A DNA stretch of 64,000 bases from Pedobacter glucosidilyticus DSM 23534. Its GTDB lineage: Bacteria; Bacteroidota; Bacteroidia; Sphingobacteriales; Sphingobacteriaceae. The DNA is taken from the NCBI RefSeq assembly GCF_000425145.1, contig NZ_AULF01000015.1:51938-115937 (forward strand). Direction: 5' to 3'. A program made the translations under genes and the position numbers. A model generated the notes under the pieces. That model was not told the origin of the DNA. It worked only from the letters and a program-made list of their open reading frames with translations, and did no database searches. Shown one piece after another: positions 9,098-18,058 of this stretch. Position 1 is the first letter of the stretch, and the number at the start of each line of letters is the position of its first letter.

Positions 9098-9211
9098 GAT
9101 GTTGATTTTTTGATTTTAGTGAATGAGAGATTGTTTTTTGTTATGGGGAGTGAAGATTTATTTATGTTATAAGTTTCTCTTATCCTAGTAGGTTAGAGGC
9201 TTCTTTTTATT

Positions 9212-9660
9212 GGCTATTGCGCTAAAGGCTTTCCGGCCTCATAGGCGGCCAGCCCTAGGCACTTTTTCTTGAAAAAAAAGTCCCCAAAAAACGAGGAACG
9301 AGTTCATGAATACCTAAGAAAAAAATAAACAAAAAATGAATAATTCAAGGCTGCTGAATATTTGTCGTTTCGTCTTAATAAATCTTTATCCACAATCCTG
9401 AGTGGTGTGAAAGGCTTTGCATATTTAAAGTTTCTACAACACCCGTCGGATTGTTTTCCGATAGTTCTTTATGAAAGTTTATGCAAAAGATTTATTTGCC
9501 TACACTTCCAAATCTTCATAGGCCGTCCTTCGTTCTTCGGAAAGGCAAATTTGATTTTTAAAGGAACTTCCTAAATATCCGCTTTTCAAATCTTTTTACT
9601 CTTTAATTTTGAATTTATACTTCTTAAGGCATTTAGGTCTTTTTACTTTATACTTTTGAC
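9212..9660 (+). repeat. Dispersed intergenic repeat, copy A
   Basis: This non-coding block matches, in inverted orientation, the block at 15553-15813. The leading 39 bases (9212-9250, beginning GGCTATTGCGCT) match 15775-15813 at 37 of 39 positions. Further shared stretches follow in the same order: a small T5-loop-A hairpin near 9262-9280, TAAACAAAAAATGAATAA near 9327, TGAATATTTGT near 9354, CTAAATATCCGCTT near 9571 and TTTTTACTTTATACTTTTGA near 9640. Copy A carries about 150 extra bases (roughly 9395-9555). An open frame at 9362-9574 lies inside it but looks accidental. It could be the relic of a small mobile element or a non-autonomous repeat; no transposase is visible. Confidence 0.7.
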
Positions 9661-9689
9661 TTTTTACTTAAACAAAGCCTATAGCGAAT

Positions 9690-9930
9690 GCGGTTTTGTG
9701 TTCGAGTTTATACTAACTTTCATAAACCACTTGCTAGCAAAAATAAGCGCTCACTGTTTTTGAGTGTGGATAAGCCTTGTGTGGTAATGGCTCCTGCGGG
9801 ATTGTTCAAGGATTTATTCATTAGTTTTTATTGATTTTTAAAGGTATTCATGAATTCGCACAGGCTCATTTTGATTACTTTTTTCCTCTAAAAAGTAATG
9901 GGCCTCGCCGGCTCTTGAGGCGGATAATTA
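9690..9930 (-). repeat. Possible diverged repeat copy B
   Basis: Read on the minus strand, this stretch has the same order of landmarks as copy A: a GC-rich GCCGGCGAGGCC block, a hairpin of TTTTT and AAAAA arms flanked by ATTAC/GTAAT, then ATTCATGAATACCT and an A-rich run ending AATGAATAAAT. Identity is much lower than between A and the copy at 15.6 kb. Together with copy A it fills most of the gap between 9098 and 10012, in which I see no gene. Confidence 0.4.
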
Positions 9931-10012
9931 CTATCATTAAAGATACTGAACTAAGTTTTAGGTGATTGATAACTGCCATAGTCTATTTAAATTTTACAAT
10001 ACTTATTATTGC

Positions 10013-10052
10013 ACAAAAAAGCTCTTTTTTTTCTTAAACCGAGCTTTTTTGT
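10013..10052 (-). terminator. Terminator of the galK-galT operon
   Basis: ACAAAAAAGCTC and GAGCTTTTTTGT form a perfect 12-bp stem with a 16-base loop, 20 bases beyond the galT stop. Both flanks give T runs, so it could work in either direction. Confidence 0.75.
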
Positions 10053-10071
10053 AAATATTGGTTTGGTTTAA

Positions 10072-11115
10072 TTAGCCTAAATAATGCACTAAGCTTAAAT
10101 CTTTTAACTTTTTAGCAGCTTGTTCTGGTGTAATATCACGTTGCGGATTAGCCAACATTTCATAACCTACCATAAACTTCTTTACCGTAGCTGAGCGTAA
10201 CAAAGGCGGATAAAAGTGCATGTGCCAATGCCACTCCGGATGGTCGCCATCATTTACAGGTGCTTGGTGCATACCAGCAGAATATGGGAATGAGGTCTCA
10301 AATAAATTATCGTATTTGATGGTTAATTGCTTTAAAATTTCTGCTAAAGCAGTTTTCTCAGCCTCGGTAAATTCAAGAATATTTTGAACTTGTCTTTTAC
10401 TGATGATCATAGTCTCATATGGCCATACTGCCCAAAAAGGTACTAAGGCAACAAAATGCTCATTCTTTAAAATCACACGTTCTTGGCTTTCTAGCTCTAT
10501 TTCCAAATAAGCACTTAATAAGCTTTTTTGGTTTTCTTGATAATACTTTAAAAACTGTACACTTTCTTTTGCAGGCTCTACCGGTACCGAGCTTTGCGCC
10601 CAAATTTGTCCGTGAGGGTGGGGGTTACTACATCCCATCACATCGCCTTTGTTTTCAAATATTTGGATGTGTTTTATCCAGTTATGAGAGGTAGACAAGT
10701 CTCTAAACTCTGTTTGCCATAAAGTAATAACATCTTCTATAGCTTTTACTTCCATCTGCGGAAGCGTAAGATCATGTCGTGGCGAGAAACAGATAACTCT
10801 GCAAATGCCACGTTCGCTAGTGGCTTGTAATAAATCACTTTTATTTACTTTTCCTTCCGGAGTATCTTGTAATAAAGAAGAAAAATCATTGGTAAATGCA
10901 TATGGACCTGTGTATGCAGGATTTACAGAGCCATCAGAACGGGTATTACCCGGGCATAAATAACAGCTTGCATCATATTGCGGTCTTGGGGTATTGTTAA
11001 CAGTTTCTACTTTACCTTGCCATGGTCTTTTGGTACGATGCGGAGAAACCATTACCCATTCGCCAGTTAATATATTTAAACGCTTATGCGGATGTTCATC
11101 AAAATTAAATTCCAT
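10072..11115 (-). CDS. galT: Galactose-1-phosphate uridylyltransferase
   Basis: GalT swaps UMP between UDP-glucose and galactose 1-phosphate in the Leloir pathway, in the cytoplasm. The 347-residue length is usual for the class I enzyme. The active-site HPH motif falls at residues 166-168 (SNPHPHGQIWA), the same numbering as the E. coli nucleophile His166. A CxxC pair (C51, C54) matches a structural metal site, and HWHMHFYPPLLR near residue 300 supplies the second His cluster. Its ATG overlaps the galK stop by one base (TAATG), so it is translated with galK. No galE or galM is in the window. Confidence 0.97.
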   Translation of the reverse strand: MEFNFDEHPHKRLNILTGEWVMVSPHRTKRPWQGKVETVNNTPRPQYDASCYLCPGNTRSDGSVNPAYTGPYAFTNDFSSLLQDTPEGKVNKSDLLQATSERGICRVICFSPRHDLTLPQMEVKAIEDVITLWQTEFRDLSTSHNWIKHIQIFENKGDVMGCSNPHPHGQIWAQSSVPVEPAKESVQFLKYYQENQKSLLSAYLEIELESQERVILKNEHFVALVPFWAVWPYETMIISKRQVQNILEFTEAEKTALAEILKQLTIKYDNLFETSFPYSAGMHQAPVNDGDHPEWHWHMHFYPPLLRSATVKKFMVGYEMLANPQRDITPEQAAKKLKDLSLVHYLG

Positions 11116-12272
11116 TAGGCTAAAATTCTTGTACCGTCTTCTATTTGCGATATGTAAACATTCATTCCTTTATTCAGCTTATTAAAATAAGCCTCTTTAA
11201 CTCTTTTAATCACTTCGTCTAAATGCGCTTCTTTTACTAAAGAAATTACGCAGCCACCAAAGCCACCACCCATCATCCTAGCACCTAAAATAGCTTCCTC
11301 TTTTTTGGTACAGCTTACAATAAAATCTAGCTCAGGGCAACTTACTTCATACAATTCGCTTAAACCAGTATGGGTTTCGTACATCTTCTGACCAAAGGCT
11401 TCTATATTTCCGGCTTCTAAATCAGCGCAAGCGGCTAACAATCTGTTGTTTTCTTCTACTACATACTTGCAGCGGTTATAAATATCTGCACTAGCATCAT
11501 GCAAGCATTCTTCAACCATTTCTATGCTAGCATCTCTTAAGAATTTAACTTCGGGATATTTTTGTTGGATGATAGAAACACCTTCTTGACACTGACTGCT
11601 TCTAACATTATATTCTGATGAAGCTAAAGAATGCTTTACCATAGAATCAAAAAGCACTATTTTAATTCCTTCTAATTCAAAAGATACATATTCAAATTCC
11701 AAAGAGCGACAATCTAGTTTAATCACATGGCCTTTTTTACCAAAAACGCTGGCAAATTGGTCCATAATACCACATTTAACACCTACAAATTCGTTCTCGC
11801 CTTTTTGTGCAATTTTAGCAATATCCATTTTAGATAATTGCAAATTGTATAGCTCGCTTAAAGCAAAAGCAACCGCACATTCTAAAGCAGCTGATGATGA
11901 CATGCCGGCGCCTAAAGGAACATCTCCCGAAATAACGGCATTGAAACCTTTAATTTGCTTATTGGCTTTTAAAAGCTGGTCAACAATACATATAACATAG
12001 TTAGGCCATCCTTTTTCAGAGAAGCTGTAGTTGTTTAATGAGGTTTCAATCTCATCATCCATATCTGCCGCTACCAATACAATTTTATCATCGTCTCTTT
12101 TAGATATAGCTATATAAGCAGCCTTATTTACCGCAGCGGGTAGTACAAAACCCATGTTATAGTCTGTATGCTCTCCTATAAGATTTACCCTTCCTGGCGA
12201 GCAAACAACCAAAGGTTGCTCATTAAACTTTTCTTTAAATGTTTCTAAAACAAGTTCGTGTGAATTCTTCAT
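11115..12272 (-). CDS. galK: Galactokinase
   Basis: GalK phosphorylates galactose with ATP to give galactose 1-phosphate. I chose the ATG at 12272 (MKNSHELVLETF), giving 385 residues and the usual short N terminus. The ATG at 12308 would add 12 residues not typical of the family. The GHMP-kinase motifs are complete: PGRVNLIGEHTDYN near the N terminus (galactose binding), GDVPLGAGMSSSAA (ATP loop) and GARMMGGGFGGC near the end. The stop overlaps the galT start (TAATG). The operon runs away from an AraC-type gene that is probably its regulator. Confidence 0.96.
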   Translation of the reverse strand: MKNSHELVLETFKEKFNEQPLVVCSPGRVNLIGEHTDYNMGFVLPAAVNKAAYIAISKRDDDKIVLVAADMDDEIETSLNNYSFSEKGWPNYVICIVDQLLKANKQIKGFNAVISGDVPLGAGMSSSAALECAVAFALSELYNLQLSKMDIAKIAQKGENEFVGVKCGIMDQFASVFGKKGHVIKLDCRSLEFEYVSFELEGIKIVLFDSMVKHSLASSEYNVRSSQCQEGVSIIQQKYPEVKFLRDASIEMVEECLHDASADIYNRCKYVVEENNRLLAACADLEAGNIEAFGQKMYETHTGLSELYEVSCPELDFIVSCTKKEEAILGARMMGGGFGGCVISLVKEAHLDEVIKRVKEAYFNKLNKGMNVYISQIEDGTRILA

Positions 12273-12458
12273 ATATATGGTGTTAACCTTTACAAAATTG
12301 GTTTTCATAATTTAAGGTCTTAATGGAATGTGCAAATAAGATACCCAAAAACTATGAGTTTTGAAAGTGTGAAATTAGAGGAAAGAAATAGCAACATAAT
12401 GGATTATATGATGAAGTTATTGTATTATTTTATGTAGTTTTGAGTTTAAAATTTAAAA

Positions 12459-13328
12459 TTGAAGCAAAAGAAACAAGGTTTTGAAGGCGAGAGAATTCTT
12501 GAAATAACAGCCAGTAGACGTCATTTAATTGATAATCCTCAATTTTTGAGTTTTTCTGGGATGGGCTTCTTCCCTAAAGCTAAGTACCATGCCGATGAGC
12601 AGCAAAAGGGTTATAATCATTATACTTTAATGTATTGCATACAAGGCTTAGGCAAAGCACAAATTTTAGATGAGGATTTAACTATTAAAGCCGGAGATTT
12701 TTTCCTTATCCCTAAAAATAAGCCTTTTAGATTTATGGCAGATCATCAAACACCATGGACAGTTTTTTGGTTTAATTTTGATGGCACTTTCGCCAATGAT
12801 ATTCTCCAATTATTTTATCAGCACAACCAATCTTATAAAGGGTTTTTAGCTTATGATGAAGAACGTATTATACTATTTGATACCATTTACAAGAATTTAA
12901 AAAGAGGTTATAGCAAAGAAGTGATGACGCTTTTAAATATGGGCTTACTACATTTCTTAACTTCTTTTATCATACACATCAGACCTAAGCAAAAAGATAA
13001 AAACCAGGATTTGGTAAATCAGGTAATAGATTATTTGAAAAAGAATCTAGATAAGAATATCACTTTAACAGAGATGGCTCAATACATGAATATATCTGTT
13101 CCACATTTTTCTTCTGTATTTAAAAAGAAAGTAGGGCTGTCTCCGGTTGATTATTTTTTACAATTGAAAATGCAGCGAGCTTGCCAGTATTTAGAATATA
13201 CCGATGCTTTAGTAAAAGAAGTAGCTTTTAAAGTTGGGATAGAAGATGCTCAGTATTTTTCTCGTTTGTTTTCAAAAACCGTAGGAATGTCTCCCAATGC
13301 CTACAGAAAATCTCTCTACAATAATTAG
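12459..13328 (+). CDS. AraC family transcriptional regulator
   Basis: This 289-residue regulator has an N-terminal cupin-like sugar-sensing domain (about 45-165; GKAQILDEDLTIKAGDFFLIP) and a C-terminal double helix-turn-helix of AraC type (about 185-285; ITLTEMAQYMNIS, FSSVFKKKVGLSPVDY, VAFKVGIEDAQYFSRLF). The best start is TTG at 12459. A TAGTTTTG -10-like box at 12435-12442 sits just before it, and the next in-frame ATG would cut into the sensing domain. The gene is divergent from galK-galT across about 190 bases, so it very likely controls that operon, with galactose as the probable effector. No operator repeat is obvious to me in the gap. Confidence 0.9.
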   Translation: MKQKKQGFEGERILEITASRRHLIDNPQFLSFSGMGFFPKAKYHADEQQKGYNHYTLMYCIQGLGKAQILDEDLTIKAGDFFLIPKNKPFRFMADHQTPWTVFWFNFDGTFANDILQLFYQHNQSYKGFLAYDEERIILFDTIYKNLKRGYSKEVMTLLNMGLLHFLTSFIIHIRPKQKDKNQDLVNQVIDYLKKNLDKNITLTEMAQYMNISVPHFSSVFKKKVGLSPVDYFLQLKMQRACQYLEYTDALVKEVAFKVGIEDAQYFSRLFSKTVGMSPNAYRKSLYNN

Positions 13329-13458
13329 TTTTATTTAGATTATTATTTTAATGTATTTGATAAAGGGTTCATCTCCTTTAAGATAACTTTTTAAAAGGTA
13401 ATCTAACTCTTTTTTGGTCTGCTCTTTGTTTTAGTCCCCCTGTATTAAATAAATAAAA

Positions 13459-13992
13459 ATGAAAAAAACAATAATTAAAACGTTTGTTGCAGTAGCTGCA
13501 ATAACATCATACTTTTCAATAAGCAATAACTTACAGGCACAAACTACTAACCCAGATGGATCAAGAACTCGTTTAGGTGTTGGTTTAAGTTTAGGTGTAC
13601 CAACCAAAAGTAATGTAGCAGATGTTGTTATCGCACCTGATTTAAGATTACAGCATGATTTAGGGGCTCGTACATCTTTAACCTTAACTACCGGATATTA
13701 TGGTTTTTTAGGTAAGCCAGAAATACTTGGAGAAAGAATTGGTTCGGATTTAATTCCGCTGAAGGCAGGAGCTAAGTTCTTTTTTGGAGATACCTTTTAC
13801 TTACAGCCAGAAGCAGGTGTTGCTTTTTCTACAAAAGAAGGTTACGGAACACCTTTTGTTTGGGCTCCAAGTGTGGGTTATGCTAATCAAAAATGGGATA
13901 TAGCACTACGCTATGAGGGTTTCGAATATGAAAATGGAAGCAACGGAATGGTAGCTATAAGAGCAGCTTATTCGTTTAACCTATCTAAATAA
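13459..13992 (+). CDS. Small outer-membrane beta-barrel protein
   Basis: This 177-residue protein has a signal peptide (about 1-28, cleaved after LQA). The rest alternates polar and hydrophobic residues with aromatic strand ends (SLTLTTGYYGF, WDIALRYEGFEY, VAIRAAYSFNL) and ends in a hydrophobic-aromatic strand, as in eight-stranded OmpA/OmpW-like barrels. It lacks an OmpA peptidoglycan-binding domain. Its role is unknown; it may be structural or a small pore. It is transcribed alone, with a terminator at 14012-14038. Confidence 0.75.
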   Translation: MKKTIIKTFVAVAAITSYFSISNNLQAQTTNPDGSRTRLGVGLSLGVPTKSNVADVVIAPDLRLQHDLGARTSLTLTTGYYGFLGKPEILGERIGSDLIPLKAGAKFFFGDTFYLQPEAGVAFSTKEGYGTPFVWAPSVGYANQKWDIALRYEGFEYENGSNGMVAIRAAYSFNLSK

Positions 13993-14011
13993 GATTTTTT
14001 AAAAATTTTGT

Positions 14012-14038
14012 AAAAAAGTCGACGAAAGTTGGCTTTTT
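14012..14038 (+). terminator. Terminator hairpin after the barrel gene
   Basis: AAAAAAGTCGAC and GTTGGCTTTTTT pair around GAAA with two G-T wobbles, 20 bases past the stop, and are followed by T residues. Confidence 0.7.
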
Positions 14039-14177
14039 TTGTTTCTAGACAAACAATTTTTGAAATATATGCTTATACTTGAGGCAATAATAGAAATGCC
14101 TATATAAATATTACAAAAAGAAGATATTTCTAATAGAATATTAATACAATAATAATTTTTTAATTAATTGATTTAAT

Positions 14178-14185
14178 TAAATTTG
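14178..14185 (+). promoter_or_regulatory. Candidate -7 box of gltA
   Basis: TAAATTTG matches the Bacteroidota TAnnTTTG box, 18 bases before the gltA ATG at 14204. No good TTG -33 element is seen. Its position argues against a TTG start at 14183. Confidence 0.4.
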
Positions 14186-14203
14186 TTGCGTAACACCAAT
14201 TTT

Positions 14204-15490
14204 ATGTCAGAAACAGCAGAACTTAAATTAGATGGTAAATCTATTCAGTTACCAGTTTTAGAAGGAACCGAGAATGAAAAAGCAATTGATATTTCAAAAC
14301 TAAGAGATCAAACAGGTTATGTAACCTTAGATAGTGGTTTTAAAAACACCGGAGCAACCAAAAGTGCTATAACTTTCTTAGATGGTGAGCAAGGTATTTT
14401 AAAGTACAGAGGTTACGGTATAGAAGAACTTGCGGAGAAATCTACGTTTTTAGAAGTTGCTTATCTTTTGATTTACGGTAATTTACCAACTAAAACAGAG
14501 CTTGAGGACTTTCAGCGTAAAATTAGCAGACATACATTGGTGCATGAAGATATGAAGAAGTTTTTTGATGGTTTCCCATCAAAATCTCATCCAATGGGGC
14601 AATTGTCTTCATTAGTATGTTCTTTATCTTCTTTTTACCCAGAGTCTTTAGATCCACATCAAACTAAAGAGGAGTTTGAGTTAACCATTATCAAATTGTT
14701 AGCTAAAATGCCAACCATTGTTTCTTGGATTTACAAAAAATCTTTAGGACATCCGGTTATTTATCCTCAAAACAAATACGATTATGTTACTAACTTCTTG
14801 TACATGACTTTCGGTCAGCGTACAGAAGAAATTACCATAGACCCAGTGGTTATTGATGCCATGAACAAGTTATTGATTCTTCACGCAGATCACGAGCAAA
14901 ATTGCTCTACTTCTACGGTAAGAATTGTAGGTTCATCAGATTGTAACTTATATGCGTCTATTTCGGCAGGTGTTTCTGCACTTTGGGGTCCGTTACATGG
15001 TGGTGCAAACCAAGCTGTAATAGAAATGCTAGAGAAAATTAAAAACGATGGTGGCGATGTAGACAAGTGGGTTAACAAAGCCAAAGATAAAAACGATTCT
15101 TTCCGTTTAATGGGCTTTGGTCACCGCGTTTACAAAAACTTTGATCCTAGAGCCAAAATTATTAAAAAAGCTTGTGATGATATTTTAGCAAAATTAGGTA
15201 TCAATGATCCAGTTTTAGATATCGCTAAGAAATTAGAAGAAGTAGCTTTAAATGATCCTTATTTTGTTGATCGTAAATTATATCCAAACGTAGATTTCTA
15301 CTCAGGTATCATCTACAGAGCTTTAGGTTTCCCAACAGAAATGTTTACGGTATTATTTGCTTTAGGTCGTTTACCGGGATGGATTGCTCAATGGAAAGAA
15401 ATGAGAGAAAACAAAGAACCTATCGGAAGACCTCGTCAGATTTATATTGGTGAGAAAGATAGAACCTTTGTTGATATCGCCTCAAGATAA
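14204..15490 (+). CDS. gltA: Citrate synthase
   Basis: Citrate synthase condenses acetyl-CoA with oxaloacetate at the entry of the TCA cycle. With the ATG at 14204 the protein has 428 residues, the usual length for the long bacterial type. Catalytic landmarks are GPLHGGANQA (first His), FGHRVYKNFDPRA (second His and substrate Arg) and, further on, VDFYSGIIYRALG with the catalytic Asp. The N-terminal beta-rich stretch (LKLDGKSIQLPVL) is the extension found in hexameric type II enzymes. A longer TTG start at 14183 overlaps a likely promoter box and is rejected. The gene is monocistronic, with its own terminator. Confidence 0.96.
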   Translation: MSETAELKLDGKSIQLPVLEGTENEKAIDISKLRDQTGYVTLDSGFKNTGATKSAITFLDGEQGILKYRGYGIEELAEKSTFLEVAYLLIYGNLPTKTELEDFQRKISRHTLVHEDMKKFFDGFPSKSHPMGQLSSLVCSLSSFYPESLDPHQTKEEFELTIIKLLAKMPTIVSWIYKKSLGHPVIYPQNKYDYVTNFLYMTFGQRTEEITIDPVVIDAMNKLLILHADHEQNCSTSTVRIVGSSDCNLYASISAGVSALWGPLHGGANQAVIEMLEKIKNDGGDVDKWVNKAKDKNDSFRLMGFGHRVYKNFDPRAKIIKKACDDILAKLGINDPVLDIAKKLEEVALNDPYFVDRKLYPNVDFYSGIIYRALGFPTEMFTVLFALGRLPGWIAQWKEMRENKEPIGRPRQIYIGEKDRTFVDIASR

Positions 15491-15512
15491 TATCTTTAAG
15501 ATATAGATTGAC

Positions 15513-15541
15513 AAAGCCTGATGAAAACTTCATCAGGCTTT
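15513..15541 (+). terminator. Terminator of gltA
   Basis: AAAGCCTGATGAA and TTCATCAGGCTTT form a perfect 13-bp stem with a short loop, 22 bases after the gltA stop, and are followed by a T-rich stretch. Confidence 0.9.
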
Positions 15542-15552
15542 ATTGTTTTATT

Positions 15553-15813
15553 TAGAGTAGAAAGTATAGAGTGTAAAGTAGAAAGACCCTAAGAAGCGGA
15601 TATTTAAGAACTAACTACGACTCCCGTTAGGGGATAAAAGATTTATGGAGGATTCACAACAAATATTCATCACCCTTGATTTATTCATTTTTTGTTTATG
15701 TTTTTTCTTAGACATTCATAAACTCACTCCTCGTCTTTTGTTCACTTTTTATCAAGAAAAAAGTGAATAAGATTGGCTGCCTATGAGGCCGGAAAGCCTT
15801 GAGCGCAATAGCC
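15553..15813 (-). repeat. Dispersed intergenic repeat, copy C
   Basis: Most of the 343-base gap between gltA and the thioesterase gene is this repeat. On the minus strand it begins with the GGCTATTGCGCT block (15775-15813, 37 of 39 identical to copy A at 9212). It then shows the same TTTTT/AAAAA hairpin, TAAACAAAAAATGAATAA, TGAATATTTGT, TAAATATCCGCTT and ACTTTA stretches in the same order. It lacks an internal segment of about 150 bases found in copy A. No coding capacity is seen. Confidence 0.7.
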
Positions 15814-15833
15814 GTTAGAATAAATAAACCAAT

Positions 15834-16247
15834 CTAAATAGAATATTTAGCAATCATTTCATCACTTACTTCAACACCTCTACCAGTTTTTAAATCTATC
15901 ATCACAAAATCAAACCAGCCATCGGCGCTTAGTTTATTGTTTTTTAAGTTTTTAATTTCAAAACTTACTTTACAGCCTCGATGGTTAATACTTACCAAAC
16001 CTGTAGTAACACTGTAATGGTCGCCTAAACCTAAAGGTCTTTTAAATGCTATTTCTACTTTTTGTACTACCCAGCCATAACCTAGTTCTAGAAATTTCTC
16101 CATAGACATGCCATAATGTGTATCCATTTGTTCGTATCTGGCAGCTAATACATAATCTAGGTATTTGCTGTTATGCACATGGTTAAACATGTCTATATCA
16201 TCTGGTCTTACTTTATAGTTGGTGGTAAACCTGCTAAAATTTGTCAT
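15834..16247 (-). CDS. Acyl-CoA thioesterase, 4HBT hot-dog family
   Basis: This 137-residue protein has the hot-dog fold of the 4-hydroxybenzoyl-CoA thioesterase family (YbgC/FadM type). The signature stretch DIDMFNHVHNSKYLDY holds the catalytic Asp and the Asn-His pair, followed by VEIAFKRPLGLGDHY. It probably hydrolyses acyl-CoA or acyl-ACP in the cytoplasm; the chain-length preference is not readable. Its ATG follows the SLC13 permease stop with no base between, so the two genes are cotranscribed, although no functional link is obvious. Confidence 0.88.
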   Translation of the reverse strand: MTNFSRFTTNYKVRPDDIDMFNHVHNSKYLDYVLAARYEQMDTHYGMSMEKFLELGYGWVVQKVEIAFKRPLGLGDHYSVTTGLVSINHRGCKVSFEIKNLKNNKLSADGWFDFVMIDLKTGRGVEVSDEMIAKYSI

Positions 16248-18005
16248 CTAAAAAGGAAAAAATATCGGTATGGTTATCAATAAAATAACCATCAAAATTA
16301 AGGTTAATAAACCACCTATCTTAACAAAATCAAAGAATTTATATTTTCCTGGTCCGTAAACCAAAATACAAGAAGGCTCAAAAGGGGTAAGCAGCGAAAC
16401 AGAAGCTGCCATCATAATACCAATAGCAAAGGTGATAGGGTTAACTTGTAATTGTGTTGCTGTTTGTAAACCAATGGGTAAAACCACCAGTGCAGAAGCA
16501 GCATTGCTTAAAGGTTGAGTTAACAATACGGTTAATAAAATAAAACCTCCTAAAATACCATAAGAGCCTAGAGGTTCAAAAATTTGAATGATAAAGTCTG
16601 CAACAAATTTATCTGCTCCGGTTTTTGTCATAGCAATACCGAAAGCACTCATCCCACCAATTAGAACCAACAAACGCCAATCAATATCTTCATAAATTTC
16701 ATTAGCATTGATACACCTAAAAGCTACAGTTAAAAAGGCGCCAAATAAAAAAGCAATAGCCAAAGGCATGATACCTGTTGTCCCCAAGATGATGGACAGT
16801 AAGAAAAAAGATAAGGTTAAAATTCCTTTCTTACGGAGATTTAAATTGGGTTTATAATCTTCGAGAATGATAAAGTCATCTATTTCTGTACGAATGAGGT
16901 CTATACTTTCTTTATTACCTTGCACCAAAATCAAATCTCCAATTTGCAAACGAAGTTTCCCTATTTTATCACTAATGGTTTTTCCTTTACGGAAAATAGC
17001 TAAAATGCTTATACCATAACGTTGCCTAAAGTTGAGTTTTTCTACGGTATTCTTAATTACATCAGATCTTCCCAAAACCATCAATTCTGCTAGGTGTAAT
17101 TCATCATCTTTGGTGTTAAAATCCAAGAGATCGGCTTTTATTTCAACGCCAGGGATGTCCTTTATTTTCAAAAGTTCATCAATATCACCTTTTATAATCA
17201 ATGTATCGCCTAAATTTAATCTGGTATATCTGTTAGGGATAAACTTTGCTTTATCTCTGATGATAGAAATAATGCTAAAGCCCATTTTTGCAATCTCAGA
17301 TTCTACCATTTTTTGTCCTACCATAGGAGATTTCTCTAAGATAACCGCCTCACTTAGGTATTTTCTTACAGCGTAATCTTCCTCTAAATCTTCTTTTGAA
17401 TTTACAGGGAGCATTTTTTTGCCAATACTTATCATAAATAAAATACCTACAACCAATAGAATCAAGCCAATAGGAGCTATGTCAAACATACCTATTCTTT
17501 CTAAACCTTGTTTTGCTAAATACCCACTTACCGCAACATTTGTAGAGGTGCCAATAAGCGTACATGTACCCCCTAAAATAGAAGCAAAGGCAAGTGGCAT
17601 TAATACTTTGGAGGGAGCTATACCAGATAATTTTGATAATCCTATGGTGGGATTAAGCATTAAAGCTGTTATAGTAGTATTATTTAAAAAAGCAGATGTT
17701 AAAGAGGCAAATAGCATCACGATAATGGTTAACATACTAGCTGATTGTTTTTTAATATTAACTACCCTAGAGATAAAATTATCAATAACTCCGGTCTTTT
17801 TCAAAGCACCAACCATCACAAAAATTGAAGCCAGTATGATGATAAAATCGCTTGAGAAACCCTCAAAAGCTTCTTCGGGAGTTAAAATGCCCAACAAGGC
17901 TAAAGCTATAAGTAGGAAGATGGTTACCACATCAACAGAAACAATTTCTGTTGCAAATAAAATGATGGCTAGTAAAAGTAATCCCAAAACCAGGGCTATT
18001 TCCAT
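16248..18005 (-). CDS. SLC13 family permease with two RCK_C domains
   Basis: This 585-residue membrane protein of the divalent anion:sodium symporter type (DASS/ArsB-like) has about five hydrophobic segments at the N terminus. Two TrkA-C (RCK_C) cytoplasmic domains lie in the middle (about 210-380; LNLGDTLIIKGDIDELL and LRLQIGDLILVQGNKESI), and a second membrane half follows. The repeats LNNTTITALMLNP and LSNAASALVVLP are the hairpin signatures that bind sodium and substrate in this family. Substrates of relatives are sulfate, phosphate or dicarboxylates; none can be chosen here. It is the first gene of a pair with the thioesterase and is divergent from the acyltransferase gene at 18059. Confidence 0.88.
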   Translation of the reverse strand: MEIALVLGLLLLAIILFATEIVSVDVVTIFLLIALALLGILTPEEAFEGFSSDFIIILASIFVMVGALKKTGVIDNFISRVVNIKKQSASMLTIIVMLFASLTSAFLNNTTITALMLNPTIGLSKLSGIAPSKVLMPLAFASILGGTCTLIGTSTNVAVSGYLAKQGLERIGMFDIAPIGLILLVVGILFMISIGKKMLPVNSKEDLEEDYAVRKYLSEAVILEKSPMVGQKMVESEIAKMGFSIISIIRDKAKFIPNRYTRLNLGDTLIIKGDIDELLKIKDIPGVEIKADLLDFNTKDDELHLAELMVLGRSDVIKNTVEKLNFRQRYGISILAIFRKGKTISDKIGKLRLQIGDLILVQGNKESIDLIRTEIDDFIILEDYKPNLNLRKKGILTLSFFLLSIILGTTGIMPLAIAFLFGAFLTVAFRCINANEIYEDIDWRLLVLIGGMSAFGIAMTKTGADKFVADFIIQIFEPLGSYGILGGFILLTVLLTQPLSNAASALVVLPIGLQTATQLQVNPITFAIGIMMAASVSLLTPFEPSCILVYGPGKYKFFDFVKIGGLLTLILMVILLITIPIFFPF

Positions 18006-18058
18006 AAATTGATAGGCTATATTAAATAAAATTGTTTTAGTTTTAAGTTTTGATATTC

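Noticed and set aside
9362..9574. A 70-codon open frame in the large intergenic region
   Set aside because: It lies inside the dispersed repeat, the frame is not kept in the copy at 15.6 kb, and the translation has no recognisable domain or signal.
12273..12308. A 12-residue N-terminal extension of galK
   Set aside because: The extension is not seen in typical galactokinases, and the internal ATG gives the standard start.
14183..14203. A TTG start adding seven codons to gltA
   Set aside because: The TTG overlaps a likely TAAATTTG promoter box, and the ATG at 14204 gives the normal N terminus.
15826..15837. An AACCAATCTAAAT match to the leader motif
   Set aside because: It is at the end of the thioesterase gene on the wrong strand for a leader, and the match is imperfect, so chance is likely.
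17419..18012. A 197-codon open frame antisense to the SLC13 permease
   Set aside because: It mirrors a hydrophobic membrane gene on the other strand, as do the frames at 17032-17376 and 30159-30527. The permease reading has clear family motifs.
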